A DNA stretch of 64,000 bases from DATKJS01 sp964551995 (lineage in GTDB: Bacteria > Acidobacteriota > Aminicenantia > Aminicenantales > Saccharicenantaceae), in contig CAZKFD010000014.1 in assembly GCA_964551995.1 (NCBI GenBank), positions 46,993 through 110,992 of the forward strand, given 5' to 3'. Below are positions 1 through 8,089 of the stretch, in pieces. How positions within the stretch are numbered: the first letter of the stretch is position 1; each line of letters begins with the position of its first letter. Below the pieces are notes generated by a model. The model did not search any database. It saw only the letters and a list, made by a program, of their open reading frames with translations, and was not told the origin of the DNA. The position numbers were made by a program, and so were the translations under genes.

Positions 1-706
1 CGTCGAGCCGCGAGGAGGCCTGCGGGTAGTGTGTGTACCGGGCCTCGGCGACGACCGCGAGGGTCCACGATTTCGCCGCCCGATAGCTGAAATCCAAGTC
101 CTCGAGATAGGCGTAGTCCGAAAACCACTCATCGAATGCGAGCCGCCTCAGAGCTTCGCGACGCCAGACGACAGCACCGCTCGGGAGCCAGCCGGTCCGC
201 ACCGTCTCCTCGACCGCGCCGATCATCGTCTGGAAGCCGGACTTCATGACGGCCCCCGGTCTCCGGCTGTACATCCCGGCCAGCCGGACAAGCGGCAGGC
301 ACTTCCAGCGGGCGGCCCGGAGCGGCGGATGGTTGGACATGTTGAAGGCCGCGCCGCCGACGTCCGCCGGCGCCGTATCGAAGAAAGCCATCATCGCCTC
401 AACAGCCCTCGGCTCGAGGAGGATGTCGTCGTCGAGGAAGCCGACAAAGGCTGCGCCGGGCCCCACCGCCCCGATCCCGGCGTTCCGCTGACGGGACGCC
501 GAGGGCGGACGGCACGCGAGATGACGGACCGAGAAAGGACGCGGCGTCCGGCAGACGTCCGTGACGAGGGTCGCGCCGCCGTCGGCAACGATGACCTCGC
601 CCGGAACAACGGTCTGAGCGACCAGGCTCTCGAGCAGCCGGGCGATCAGGAGCGGCCGGTCCATCGTCGCCACGACGAACGCCAGGTCTTTCCGGACGGC
701 GCTCAT
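1..706 (-). CDS. Family 2 glycosyltransferase, C-terminus cut off by window edge
   Basis: About 235 residues are visible, starting MSAVRKDLAFVVATMDRP and running off the left edge without a stop. The start ATG (704-706) overlaps the stop of the upstream glycosyltransferase, so the genes are translationally coupled. It has the GT-A plan of family 2: an N-terminal beta strand with VVATMDRPLLIARLLESL, the nucleotide-sugar/metal motif FLDDDILLEP near residue 90, and an acidic LEDLDFSYR segment near residue 215 typical of the catalytic base region. It should transfer a sugar from a nucleotide donor to a growing lipid-linked glycan at the cytoplasmic face. The acceptor and sugar cannot be told. Third gene of a leftward operon with a flippase and a GT4 enzyme, which supports a surface polysaccharide role. 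Confidence 0.8.
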   Translation of the reverse strand, partial: MSAVRKDLAFVVATMDRPLLIARLLESLVAQTVVPGEVIVADGGATLVTDVCRTPRPFSVRHLACRPPSASRQRNAGIGAVGPGAAFVGFLDDDILLEPRAVEAMMAFFDTAPADVGGAAFNMSNHPPLRAARWKCLPLVRLAGMYSRRPGAVMKSGFQTMIGAVEETVRTGWLPSGAVVWRREALRRLAFDEWFSDYAYLEDLDFSYRAAKSWTLAVVAEARYTHYPQASSRLD

Positions 707-1875
707 GGGCCGCCCTCCGGGTCGAGGAAATCGCCGACGATCGAACGGACGCCGGAAACGAAGCGCTCGGTCGAAAATTCGGCGGCGCGGGCCGCGAGCC
801 GCCGGCGGAGGTCCGCCTGCCGCACCGTATCGCCGAGGACGCCGGCGATCTCCCGGGCCGCGGTTTTCTCGTCGTCGTAGGCGAGCTCGCCGTCGCCGAC
901 GACCTCGACCTGGCCGCCCGCCCGCGGGGCCCAGACGATCATGCCCGCCCGGCACATCTCGGCCACGGCCATGCCGAACGCCTCGTGGCGGCAGCCGGAA
1001 AGCCCGTAGCGGTGCCGGGCCAGGAGCGCGCTCTTCGCCTCCCCGCCCACGAAGCCCTCGTAGCTCGCCCAGCCCTCCCGCTCGCGGCAGAGCTTCCGCA
1101 CGGCCTCCGTCGTGAGGTGGTCGGCCGCGCGCCCGAGGATGTGGAGATGGACATCCGCCCCAGCGAGCTGGACCTCGTCCAGGACGGCGATCGCCCGTTC
1201 GATCCCCTTCTCCGGGGCCAGCCGGGCCATGATGACGAAGCCGTTCTCCCTTTCCTCCCACGGCACGGCCTGGGCGGCCGCCGCGACCGGCGGGTAGAGG
1301 AGACCGCAAGGAAGGTCGAAGCGGCGCACGAAGACGTCCCGCATCCAGGCGGAGTTGGCGTACGTCAGGTTCGCGCGCCAGCCGTTCCGGGACTGGCGTG
1401 CAAGAGCCCGCCCGAGCCCGAGATAAGCGGACCGGAGCGGCGAGCCCGCGTAAAAGAGGCGCTTCATCCCGGCGGCCGCGGGATGCAGGGACCTCCGGAG
1501 CCCGTCGTCGAAGCTGACGTCCGCGATGATCTGAATGCCGCGCCGGCCGAAGTCCATGACGTTGTAGGCGGAAATGAGGACGTCGAATTCGCTGCCATGC
1601 GCCTTGGCCCAGCGCCCCAGCCGGAAGCCCCGCAGGGCATCGAGGCGGCCGGCCGGACCGCGCGTCGGGGGAAGGGAGATCGTCTCGACCCCCGAACCCG
1701 CGAGGTCTGTCCCGCACAATCCGTCGAGCTTCGGCAAGTCGATCGGCCCGATGCTGACGAGGGTCACGCGGGCGATGCCCCGGAGCGCCCGGGCCAGCCA
1801 GACGGCCACGGTCTCGGAGCCGGCCCCGCCCCGCAGGCCGGGGTGGAGGACGGCGGCGCGAGGGAGGTCCCTCAC
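703..1875 (-). CDS. Family 4 (GT-B) glycosyltransferase
   Basis: The chosen start is a GTG at 1873-1875 that overlaps the TGA of the flippase gene (GTGA arrangement), giving 390 residues beginning (V/M)RDLPRAAVLHPGL. An N-terminal GT-B domain with a GGAGSETVAVWLARAL loop is followed by a C-terminal donor-binding domain containing FVIMARLAPEKGIERAI and the retaining-enzyme acidic signature HEAFGMAVAEMCRAG (E-x7-E, about residues 310-320). This is the standard GT4 layout. It probably adds a sugar with retention of configuration during polysaccharide assembly. Its neighbours are a polysaccharide flippase upstream and a GT2 enzyme downstream. Sugar specificity is unknown. Confidence 0.85.
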   Translation of the reverse strand: MRDLPRAAVLHPGLRGGAGSETVAVWLARALRGIARVTLVSIGPIDLPKLDGLCGTDLAGSGVETISLPPTRGPAGRLDALRGFRLGRWAKAHGSEFDVLISAYNVMDFGRRGIQIIADVSFDDGLRRSLHPAAAGMKRLFYAGSPLRSAYLGLGRALARQSRNGWRANLTYANSAWMRDVFVRRFDLPCGLLYPPVAAAAQAVPWEERENGFVIMARLAPEKGIERAIAVLDEVQLAGADVHLHILGRAADHLTTEAVRKLCREREGWASYEGFVGGEAKSALLARHRYGLSGCRHEAFGMAVAEMCRAGMIVWAPRAGGQVEVVGDGELAYDDEKTAAREIAGVLGDTVRQADLRRRLAARAAEFSTERFVSGVRSIVGDFLDPEGGP

Positions 1876-3452
1876 GGCACGCCCCCGGACCCGGAGGCGG
1901 CCAGTGGCCGCGCGCCGGCGCGCTTGAGAAAGAACCGCGTCCTCAGGAACTCCCGCTCGGAAGGCTCGAGCAGTTTGAAATACGCCGCTCCGAGAAAGCC
2001 GGCCGTCAGCACGGCCGCTCCCCATAGAGAGAACCCCGCCAGGACATCGAACTCGAGTGCCGCCGCATAGAGGGCCAGCGCCGTCACCGCCCGCCGCGCC
2101 CCGGCCCCCCAGAACGGCCGGAAGCGGACCCCGCCGGACGTGAAGGAGGCGGCGAACAGAAAGATCGAAAAGGCGGCCAGACGGACGGCCGTGGCCAGCG
2201 CGACGCCGGTGATGCCCCATAGCTTCGCTCCCGCCCAAGCCAATCCTGCGTAAGCAACGAGCTCGACGGACTGGTATTTCGGAGCGATATCCACACGCCC
2301 GATGCCCATCAGGTAGTTGTTCGGAACGGCGATGACGCAATTGACCAGGAAACCGGCCGCCAGGATCTGGACGGCCAGCGTGCTCGTTCGGGCGAAGTCG
2401 GCGCCCAGCCAGAGCCGCAGGAAGTCCCTGGCGAAGAAGATGAAGAGGACGAGGACCGGTCCGGTCGACAGGAGAAGGAACTTCGTCGACCGGGCGAAGA
2501 GGTCCTCGGCTTTCTCCCTGAGGCGGCCCCCGTTGAGCGAGCTGAAGGCCGGGAAGAGGACCATGGCCACGCTGCCGGGCACTACGCCGACGCGGTTGAG
2601 GGCCTCGTACGGAGCGCTGTAGAAAGTCACCGCGCCGACGGTCAGGACGGCCCCGATGACTACCCGGTCGACCGACGAGCTCGCCGCATAGAGGACGCTC
2701 GAAAGGGCCAGCCAGCCGCTGAACGTGAGGAGGGGCCTGAGCAGGCGGCGCTCGAGCCGGGGGTGCGTCCGCAGCACGGGCACGACGCGGAGGCCGAGCC
2801 AGGCCCAGGCCAGAAGCCCGGCGACGCGCGAGCCGAGGAGGAGGACGACGATGCCGGGGAGTCTGTAGCCGAAGGTCGTGCCGACAAGGGGCAGGACATA
2901 GAACAGGACATTGACCGGAACCTTGACGGCGTTAACGAGGTCGAACCTCTGGGCGGCCTCGAAGACACCCCGGAACGACGAACTGACGAACATGACCGGC
3001 AGCGACCAGCCGACCAGGCGCAGCGTCGTCACGGTCTCGGGGATGAACTGGCCGGGGATCTTCAGGAAGTGCATGGTGATGAGCGGGCTCAGAAGGACCA
3101 GGAGCAGGGCGCCGGCGACGCCGATCCCCGTTTGCAGGATGACGGCCGTCCAGACGCATCCGGGAATTTCCTCTGTCTTCCCCCTCCCCAGGGCGTCGGC
3201 GACGTATTTCGTCGTCGTCCGTCCCAAGCCGAGATCGAACAGGCCGAAATACCCGAAGACGACCCAAACGAGCGACAGGACGCCGAACCGCTGAGCGCCC
3301 AGGGCGCGCACGACGAAAGGGATCGCGGCGAACCCCGCGAGCAGGGGGACGACCAACCCGACGACATTGAGGACGGTGTTCCGGGCCAGGAGCCTGCCGC
3401 CGATCTCGAAAGACGGACGGGAATCCGGGCCGTTTCCTTCAGGGGAACTCAC
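1872..3452 (-). CDS. Polysaccharide flippase (Wzx/MATE-like, lipid-linked oligosaccharide exporter)
   Basis: 526 residues with a short polar N-terminus and then hydrophobic segments along the whole length (roughly 12-14 membrane helices), beginning with LNVVGLVVPLLAGFAAIPFV. The segment RALGAQRFGVLSLVWVVFGY and the GLFDLGLGRTTTKYVA motif that follows are typical of the polysaccharide biosynthesis (RfbX/Wzx) family. It should move undecaprenyl-linked sugars across the inner membrane. The start is a GTG (3450-3452); a GAGG about 12 nt upstream is a modest ribosome site, so a slightly different start is possible. First gene of the leftward operon flippase-GT4-GT2. Confidence 0.85.
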   Translation of the reverse strand: MSSPEGNGPDSRPSFEIGGRLLARNTVLNVVGLVVPLLAGFAAIPFVVRALGAQRFGVLSLVWVVFGYFGLFDLGLGRTTTKYVADALGRGKTEEIPGCVWTAVILQTGIGVAGALLLVLLSPLITMHFLKIPGQFIPETVTTLRLVGWSLPVMFVSSSFRGVFEAAQRFDLVNAVKVPVNVLFYVLPLVGTTFGYRLPGIVVLLLGSRVAGLLAWAWLGLRVVPVLRTHPRLERRLLRPLLTFSGWLALSSVLYAASSSVDRVVIGAVLTVGAVTFYSAPYEALNRVGVVPGSVAMVLFPAFSSLNGGRLREKAEDLFARSTKFLLLSTGPVLVLFIFFARDFLRLWLGADFARTSTLAVQILAAGFLVNCVIAVPNNYLMGIGRVDIAPKYQSVELVAYAGLAWAGAKLWGITGVALATAVRLAAFSIFLFAASFTSGGVRFRPFWGAGARRAVTALALYAAALEFDVLAGFSLWGAAVLTAGFLGAAYFKLLEPSEREFLRTRFFLKRAGARPLAASGSGGVP

Positions 3453-3490
3453 AGAAGGCCTCGAGCTCTGAACAGGCTACCGCCGATAGA

Positions 3491-3520
3491 AAAAAACGGG
3501 GCTTTGCGAGCCCTTTTTTT
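3491..3520. terminator. Bidirectional hairpin terminator in a divergent gap
   Basis: Stem GGGCT (3498-3502) and AGCCC (3509-3513), six-base loop, flanked by an A run at 3491-3496 and a T run at 3514-3521. It therefore reads as a Rho-independent terminator on both strands. It lies upstream of the leftward flippase gene and of the rightward thiC promoter, where no converging transcripts end. It may be a leader attenuator of the flippase operon or the end of an unseen small RNA. The rest of the 3453-3820 gap holds the thiC promoter and a CTCACCC/GGGTGAG inverted repeat near 3694-3711. Confidence 0.6.
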
Positions 3521-3742
3521 TCGAAACTATGGCCGGCTATCGCGAGATTCGGACGGGTTCCTTATAAAGAATCCTGCCCATAAAAAAGAAGCTGCGACGG
3601 CCGGTTTCGTCATGGTGTCAGCATAGAGCCCCACCCCACCCCGCCGCAATCGTCCGGCCGGATGAATCCCGGGGTGAAAATGACACGTTTTGTCTCACCC
3701 TTGGGGGTGAGGAAAAAGAGCCTCCCTCACCCCCAGCCCGCC

Positions 3743-3771
3743 TTGACTCAGCCGGGCCCGTCGACTATACT
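3743..3771 (+). promoter_or_regulatory. Sigma70-type promoter of thiC
   Basis: TTGACT (3743-3748), 17-nt spacer, TATACT (3766-3771). It fixes the translation start of thiC downstream at 3821 rather than at the upstream in-frame ATG at 3662. I saw no TPP riboswitch consensus between it and the gene; only about 43 nt separate the expected transcription start from the ATG. Confidence 0.75.
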
Positions 3772-3820
3772 GAAAATCCATCGATGTGATTCTAGAGTAC
3801 GTCCCCGGAAGCGACAAACC

Positions 3821-5125
3821 ATGACGCAAATCGATCAGGCGAGAAAGGGTGTGCTCACCCCGGCGATCAGGAAAGTCGCCCGGGCCGAAGGCCAGCCTGC
3901 CGAGGCCCTGGCCGGGCTTCTCGCCAGGGGGATGGCCGTCATCCCCTTCAATCCCCGGCATTCTCCCTCGCGTCCCGCGGGCATCGGCAGCCGCCTCCGG
4001 ACGAAGGTCAACGTCAACATCGGCACCTCGCGCGACTTTCCTTTTCTCGCCGAAGAGCTCAAGAAAGTCAGGGTCAGCCTCGACTACGGGACCGACGCCC
4101 TGATGGACTTGAGCACCGGCGGAAACCTCAGGAGGATCCGCCGGACGATCCTCGACCGGATTCGGGTCCCCCTAGGGACCGTGCCTGTCTACGGAGCCGC
4201 CATCGCGGCCATCGACCGACGGGGCTCCATCGTCGACATGACCGAAGACGACCTCTTCGCGGCCATCGAGTCCCAGGCCGTCGAAGGCGTGGACTTCATG
4301 ACCGTTCACGCGGGGCTGACGCTGAAAGCCATCGACCGCCTGAAGAAACAGGGGCGAGTCGCCGACATCGTGTCCCGGGGAGGGGCCTTCCAGCTCGCCT
4401 GGATGCTCCACAACGGGAAGGAAAATCCCCTCTACTCCCGCTTCGACCGCCTCCTCGAGATCGCGCACCGGTACGACGTCACCCTGAGCCTGGGCGACGG
4501 CCTGAGGCCCGGCTCCGTCCTCGACGCCACCGACCGTCCCCAGATCGAGGAGCTCCTGACCCTCGGCGAACTCGTCCAGAGGGCCTGGGAAGCGGGCGTC
4601 CAGGTCATGGTGGAAGGACCGGGCCATGTTCCGCTCGACCAGGTGGAGATGAACATCCGCCTCCAGAAGCGGCTCTGCCGTGAGGCCCCGTTCTACGTTC
4701 TCGGCCCGCTCGTCACGGACATCGCGCCCGGTTACGACCACATCGTATCGGCCATCGGGGGGGCCCTGGCGGCCGCGGCGGGCGCCGACTTCCTGTGCTA
4801 TGTCACGCCGGCGGAGCATCTCGGGCTCCCGACCCTCGACGATGTCCGGGAGGGGCTGATGGCCTCGAAGATCGCCGCCCACGCCGCCGATATCGTCAAG
4901 AAGATCCCGGGCGCCCTCGAGCGGGACCGCGCGCTCTCCCAGGCCCGGCGGCGCCTCGATTGGGAGGCCCAGAAGGCGCTCGCCCTCGACCCCGTCAAGT
5001 TCGAGACGGTCCGCAAGGGAAGGAAATCGAAGACCCAGGCCTGCTCCATGTGCGGCGAATTCTGCGCCATGCGGATTGTCAGCGAGTTCCTCGACGGCGG
5101 GAAGGGCGATGCCCGGTGCTCCTAG
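3821..5125 (+). CDS. thiC: Phosphomethylpyrimidine synthase ThiC
   Basis: ThiC converts aminoimidazole ribotide to hydroxymethylpyrimidine phosphate, the pyrimidine half of thiamine, by non-canonical radical SAM chemistry. The protein is 434 residues, the shorter anaerobe/archaeal form. Visible hallmarks are KVNVNIGTSRDFPF near residue 65, the barrel core EGVDFMTVHAGLT near 155, MVEGPGHVPLDQVEMNI near 262, and the C-terminal iron-sulfur motif CSMCGEFC (C408, C411, C416; CX2CX4C). The start was chosen at 3821 because a strong promoter lies at 3743-3771; an in-frame ATG at 3662 lies upstream of that promoter. The following TIM-barrel gene overlaps it by 17 nt, and the por operon of thiamine-diphosphate-dependent subunits follows. 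Confidence 0.93.
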   Translation: MTQIDQARKGVLTPAIRKVARAEGQPAEALAGLLARGMAVIPFNPRHSPSRPAGIGSRLRTKVNVNIGTSRDFPFLAEELKKVRVSLDYGTDALMDLSTGGNLRRIRRTILDRIRVPLGTVPVYGAAIAAIDRRGSIVDMTEDDLFAAIESQAVEGVDFMTVHAGLTLKAIDRLKKQGRVADIVSRGGAFQLAWMLHNGKENPLYSRFDRLLEIAHRYDVTLSLGDGLRPGSVLDATDRPQIEELLTLGELVQRAWEAGVQVMVEGPGHVPLDQVEMNIRLQKRLCREAPFYVLGPLVTDIAPGYDHIVSAIGGALAAAAGADFLCYVTPAEHLGLPTLDDVREGLMASKIAAHAADIVKKIPGALERDRALSQARRRLDWEAQKALALDPVKFETVRKGRKSKTQACSMCGEFCAMRIVSEFLDGGKGDARCS

Positions 5126-5963
5126 GCGCCTGCTGTTCGGCACCGCAGGCGTGCCCCTGTCCGCCCCCGACGCCTCGACACTCGGCGCCCTCGACCGCAT
5201 CAAGGCGCTGGACCTGGACGGCCTGGAGATCGAGTTCGTCCAGGGCGTCAGGATGGGGCGCGACACGGCCTGCCGGATCCACGACAGGGCCGCGGCGCTG
5301 GGCCTCCGGCTCAGCGCCCACGCGCCTTACTTCATCAATTTCAACTCCGAGGACCGCGGCATCCGGCTCCAAAGCCAGGAGCGTCTTCTGAGCGCGGTCC
5401 GTCTCGGGGCTGAGTGCGGGGCGGAAAGCATCGTCTTCCACGCCGGCTTCTACGGCCGGGGCACGCCGGAAAAGGCCCTGGCCGCGGTGAGGAGCGGTGT
5501 CGCTGCGGTCATGTCCATCGTCCGGACCGAGAGGATTCCCACCGTTGTCCGCATCGAGACCACGGGCAAGGCCTCCCAGTTCGGCACGCTTGATGAGGTC
5601 CTCCTCCTCTGCCGCGAGGTCGAAGGGCTCCGACCCTGCCTGGATTTCTCGCACATCTACGCCCGCGAGGGACGGGTGAATTCCTACGCGGAGTTCCACC
5701 GCGTCCTCGGCAAGGTCGCTCGGAAGCTGGGTCCGAAAGCCCTCAAGAGCGCCCACATCCATGTCGCCGGCATCCATTTCAACCGGGCGGGCGAGATCAT
5801 GCATCTGAACCTCGACGAGGCGGACTTCCGTTACGACGAGTGGATCCAGGCGCTCAGGGACCTCACCGTCGAGGGCATGGTCATCTGCGAGAGCCCCAAC
5901 CTCGAGGCCGACGCGCTGATGCTCAAACATCTCTACCTGGCCCAAAGGGCCAAGAGCTCATAA
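5109..5963 (+). CDS. Endonuclease IV-like TIM-barrel protein
   Basis: 284 residues from an ATG overlapping the end of thiC by 17 nt. The fold features are those of AP endonuclease family 2/xylose isomerase-like barrels: LDGLEIEFVQGVRMG near residue 35, LRLSAHAPYFINFNS near 65 (metal His), ESIVFHAGFYGRG near 103, TTGKASQFGTLDEVL with a metal Glu near 150, CLDFSHIYAREG near 175 and VAGIHFNRAGEIMH near 220. The spacing of His/Glu/Asp metal ligands matches Nfo-like proteins. It may act on abasic DNA, but many such barrels have other metabolic substrates. Coupling to thiC is suggestive rather than proof of a thiamine role. Nfo-type DNA repair is the conservative annotation. Confidence 0.75.
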   Translation: MPGAPRRLLFGTAGVPLSAPDASTLGALDRIKALDLDGLEIEFVQGVRMGRDTACRIHDRAAALGLRLSAHAPYFINFNSEDRGIRLQSQERLLSAVRLGAECGAESIVFHAGFYGRGTPEKALAAVRSGVAAVMSIVRTERIPTVVRIETTGKASQFGTLDEVLLLCREVEGLRPCLDFSHIYAREGRVNSYAEFHRVLGKVARKLGPKALKSAHIHVAGIHFNRAGEIMHLNLDEADFRYDEWIQALRDLTVEGMVICESPNLEADALMLKHLYLAQRAKSS

Positions 5964-6022
5964 GGGGCCAAACCTGAATTTCGGATGATATCGGGGTCCG
6001 GGGAAGGTTCGAGCCCTTCTTT

Positions 6023-6052
6023 TTGACCCGGCGGAGGGACCGGGCTTATAAT
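6023..6052 (+). promoter_or_regulatory. Promoter of the porGDAB operon
   Basis: TTGACC (6023-6028), 18-nt spacer, TATAAT (6047-6052). The next gene starts at 6086 behind AAAGGAGA (6073-6080), a near-consensus ribosome site. Confidence 0.75.
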
Positions 6053-6085
6053 AGCCCTTCATTCATCACCGCAAAGGAGAGGCAC

Positions 6086-6628
6086 ATGGTCGAAATCCGT
6101 TTTCACGGCCGCGGGGGCCAGGGCACCGTTGTCGCCTCCAAGATCCTCGCCGACGCCATCGCCAAGGAGGGCAACTGGGTTCAAGCCTATCCGGAGTTCG
6201 GCGTAGAGCGGCGGGGCTCGCCGGTCGTCGCCTTCATCCGGATCGACAGCAAACCGATTTACGATAAGAGCCGGATCTACGCCCCCGACCACGTCGTCGT
6301 CGTGGACCCCACGCTCGTCGAGGCCATCGACGTCACCGAGGGCCTCAAGCCGGGCGGATCGATCATCATCAACAGCGACCGCAAGCCGGAGGATTTCGCG
6401 TTCCGGCAGAAATTCACGATTCGGACCATCAACGCCACCGAGATCGCGGTCAATAACAGGCTGGGCACGCTGGCCTCTCCCATCGTCAACACGGCCATCG
6501 CCGGCGCGGTTATCAAGATTCTCGGCCTGACGAAGCTCGAGTCTCTGTGCCAAGCCATCCGGGAGGGGATCCCGATCCGGCCGGAAGACAACGTCAAAGC
6601 GGCCGAGGAAGCCTACGCGCGGGCCTGA
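6086..6628 (+). CDS. porG: 2-oxoacid:ferredoxin oxidoreductase, gamma subunit
   Basis: 180 residues. Start ATG at 6086 behind AAAGGAGA; a longer in-frame reading from 6023 overlaps the promoter and is rejected. Family signatures are the N-terminal EIRFHGRGGQGTVVASKILA (glycine-rich) and WVQAYPEFGVERRGSPVVAF, followed by AVNNRLGTLASPIVNTAIAG. It is the gamma subunit of the four-subunit pyruvate-type oxidoreductase that oxidatively decarboxylates a 2-oxoacid to an acyl-CoA, reducing ferredoxin. Gene order gamma-delta-alpha-beta is the arrangement known from Thermotoga and archaeal pyruvate:ferredoxin oxidoreductase. Pyruvate is the likely substrate, but a 2-oxoisovalerate enzyme cannot be excluded from sequence reading alone. 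Confidence 0.9.
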   Translation: MVEIRFHGRGGQGTVVASKILADAIAKEGNWVQAYPEFGVERRGSPVVAFIRIDSKPIYDKSRIYAPDHVVVVDPTLVEAIDVTEGLKPGGSIIINSDRKPEDFAFRQKFTIRTINATEIAVNNRLGTLASPIVNTAIAGAVIKILGLTKLESLCQAIREGIPIRPEDNVKAAEEAYARA

Positions 6629-6641
6629 AAGGGAACAGGGC

Positions 6642-6938
6642 ATGAAAGACAAAAAGGCGACGAAGATCGTCTTTAAATCGGCCGACGAGATGCCGGCCAT
6701 GGTCATCTCCATCGGCTCCCAGACCCACAACAAGACGGGCGCCTGGCGGAACATCCGGCCCGAGGTCGACCGCAGCCGCTGCCTGAAGTGCGGCATCTGC
6801 TGGAAGTTCTGCCCGGAGCCGAGCATCGACATCGTCGACGACTGGCCCGTCGTGGACTATGACTTCTGCAAGGGCTGCGGCATCTGCGCGGAAGAGTGCC
6901 CGGCGAAGTGCATCGTCATGGTGGAGGAGCAGAAATGA
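6642..6938 (+). CDS. porD: 2-oxoacid:ferredoxin oxidoreductase, delta subunit (2[4Fe-4S] ferredoxin)
   Basis: 98 residues. Two classical [4Fe-4S] motifs are visible: CLKCGICWKFCPEP near residue 47 and CKGCGICAEECPAKC near 77. The N-terminal about 45 residues (including NKTGAWRNIRPEVDRSRC) are characteristic of PorD rather than of free ferredoxins. It carries electrons from the thiamine-diphosphate/[4Fe-4S] centre of the beta subunit to external ferredoxin. It begins 13 nt after porG, and its TGA overlaps the porA ATG. Confidence 0.92.
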   Translation: MKDKKATKIVFKSADEMPAMVISIGSQTHNKTGAWRNIRPEVDRSRCLKCGICWKFCPEPSIDIVDDWPVVDYDFCKGCGICAEECPAKCIVMVEEQK

Positions 6939-8089
6939 AGAAAGTCATCATGGGCAACCACGCGCTCTCGTACGGCGCCATGCTGTCCCGGACTCGGGTC
7001 ATCGCCGCCTACCCGATCACGCCCCAAACCCAGGTCGTGGAGCTGCTCTCCGAGATGTGCGCCGACGGCACGTTGGACGCCACGTTCATCAAGGTCGAGT
7101 CCGAGCATTCGGCCATGGCTTCCTGCATCGGGGCCTCGGTGGCCGGGGCCCGGACGTTCACCGCGACGTCGGCCCAGGGCCTGGCCCTCATGCACGAGAT
7201 GCTCCACTGGGCCTCGGGCGGCCGTCACCCCGTCGTCATGGGCAACATCAACCGCTCCATGGCCCCGGGCTGGAGCATCTGGACCGACCAGAACGACAGC
7301 CTCTCCGAGCGGGACACCGGCTGGATGCAGTACTACTGCTCCTCGAACCAGGAGGTCCTCGACACGGTCATCCAGGCGTTCAAAGTCTCCGAGGCCTTGA
7401 TGATCCCGGCCATGGTCGTCCTCGACGCCTTCGCCCTCTCTCACACCTACGAGGTCGTCGACGTCCCGGACCAGAAGGCGGTCGACCGCTACCTGCCGCC
7501 CTTCGCGCCGGAAATCCGGCTGACGCCTTCCGATCCACACGCGTTCGGCGGCCTGACGTCGCCGGAGCATTACTTCGAACTTCGCTACAAGCTCCAGAAG
7601 GACATGGAAAAGGCCCCGGCCCTGATCGAGGAGACCGGCCGCGACTTCGAGAAGGCCTTCGGGCGGCCGCTCGGCCTCGTCGACGCCTACCGGTGCGATG
7701 ACGCCGACTTTCTCTTCGTCACCTCGGGAACAGCCGGCTCCACCGCACGGGTCGCGGTGGACGCGCTCCGCAACGAGGGCGTCCGGGCGGGGAACCTGCG
7801 CCTCAGGGTCTTCCGCCCCTTCCCTTTCGCCACCGTCCGCAAGATCGTCGCCCGGGCGAAGAAGGTGGCCGTCGTCGACCGAAACATCTCTTACGGCTGC
7901 CATGGCATCTTTTTTCAGGAGGTCAAGTCGGCGCTCTACGGGCGGCCCCAGGCCCCCCCGCTTTTCGGCTTCATCACGGGCCTCGGCGGCCGGGACATCA
8001 CCGTGGAGCATTTCAAGGAGATGGCCGCCCAGACCCTCTCCCATGACAGGCCCGAAGAGGAGATCGGCTGGATAGGAGTCAAGCGATGA
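6935..8089 (+). CDS. porA: 2-oxoacid:ferredoxin oxidoreductase, alpha subunit
   Basis: 384 residues, starting at the ATG (6935-6937) that overlaps the porD stop. N-terminal MGNHALSYGAML and VIAAYPITPQTQVVELLSE carry the conserved pyrimidine-binding region of the thiamine-diphosphate enzyme. HPVVMGNINRSMAPGWSIW and DTGWMQYYCSSNQEVLDT follow, as in PorA. C-terminal NLRLRVFRPFPFATVRKI and VVDRNISYGCHGI are the typical domain II. It binds the 2-oxoacid and CoA side of the active site shared with PorB. Overlaps porB by 4 nt, so the alpha/beta pair is made in equal amounts. Confidence 0.92.
   Translation: MKKVIMGNHALSYGAMLSRTRVIAAYPITPQTQVVELLSEMCADGTLDATFIKVESEHSAMASCIGASVAGARTFTATSAQGLALMHEMLHWASGGRHPVVMGNINRSMAPGWSIWTDQNDSLSERDTGWMQYYCSSNQEVLDTVIQAFKVSEALMIPAMVVLDAFALSHTYEVVDVPDQKAVDRYLPPFAPEIRLTPSDPHAFGGLTSPEHYFELRYKLQKDMEKAPALIEETGRDFEKAFGRPLGLVDAYRCDDADFLFVTSGTAGSTARVAVDALRNEGVRAGNLRLRVFRPFPFATVRKIVARAKKVAVVDRNISYGCHGIFFQEVKSALYGRPQAPPLFGFITGLGGRDITVEHFKEMAAQTLSHDRPEEEIGWIGVKR

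Noticed and set aside
985..2070. Long plus-strand open frame across the glycosyltransferase gene
   Set aside because: Antisense shadow in GC-rich DNA; Arg/Pro/Gly/Asp-rich without domain features, while the minus strand encodes clear GT4 and flippase genes.
3660..3820. TPP riboswitch before thiC
   Set aside because: Conserved CTGAGA and ACCTGA blocks are absent and the leader after the promoter is too short.
4172..5266. Long minus-strand open frame over thiC
   Set aside because: Shadow of a highly conserved enzyme gene; composition typical of reverse reading.
6857..8044. Long minus-strand open frame over porA
   Set aside because: Shadow; the plus strand has full PorA signatures.
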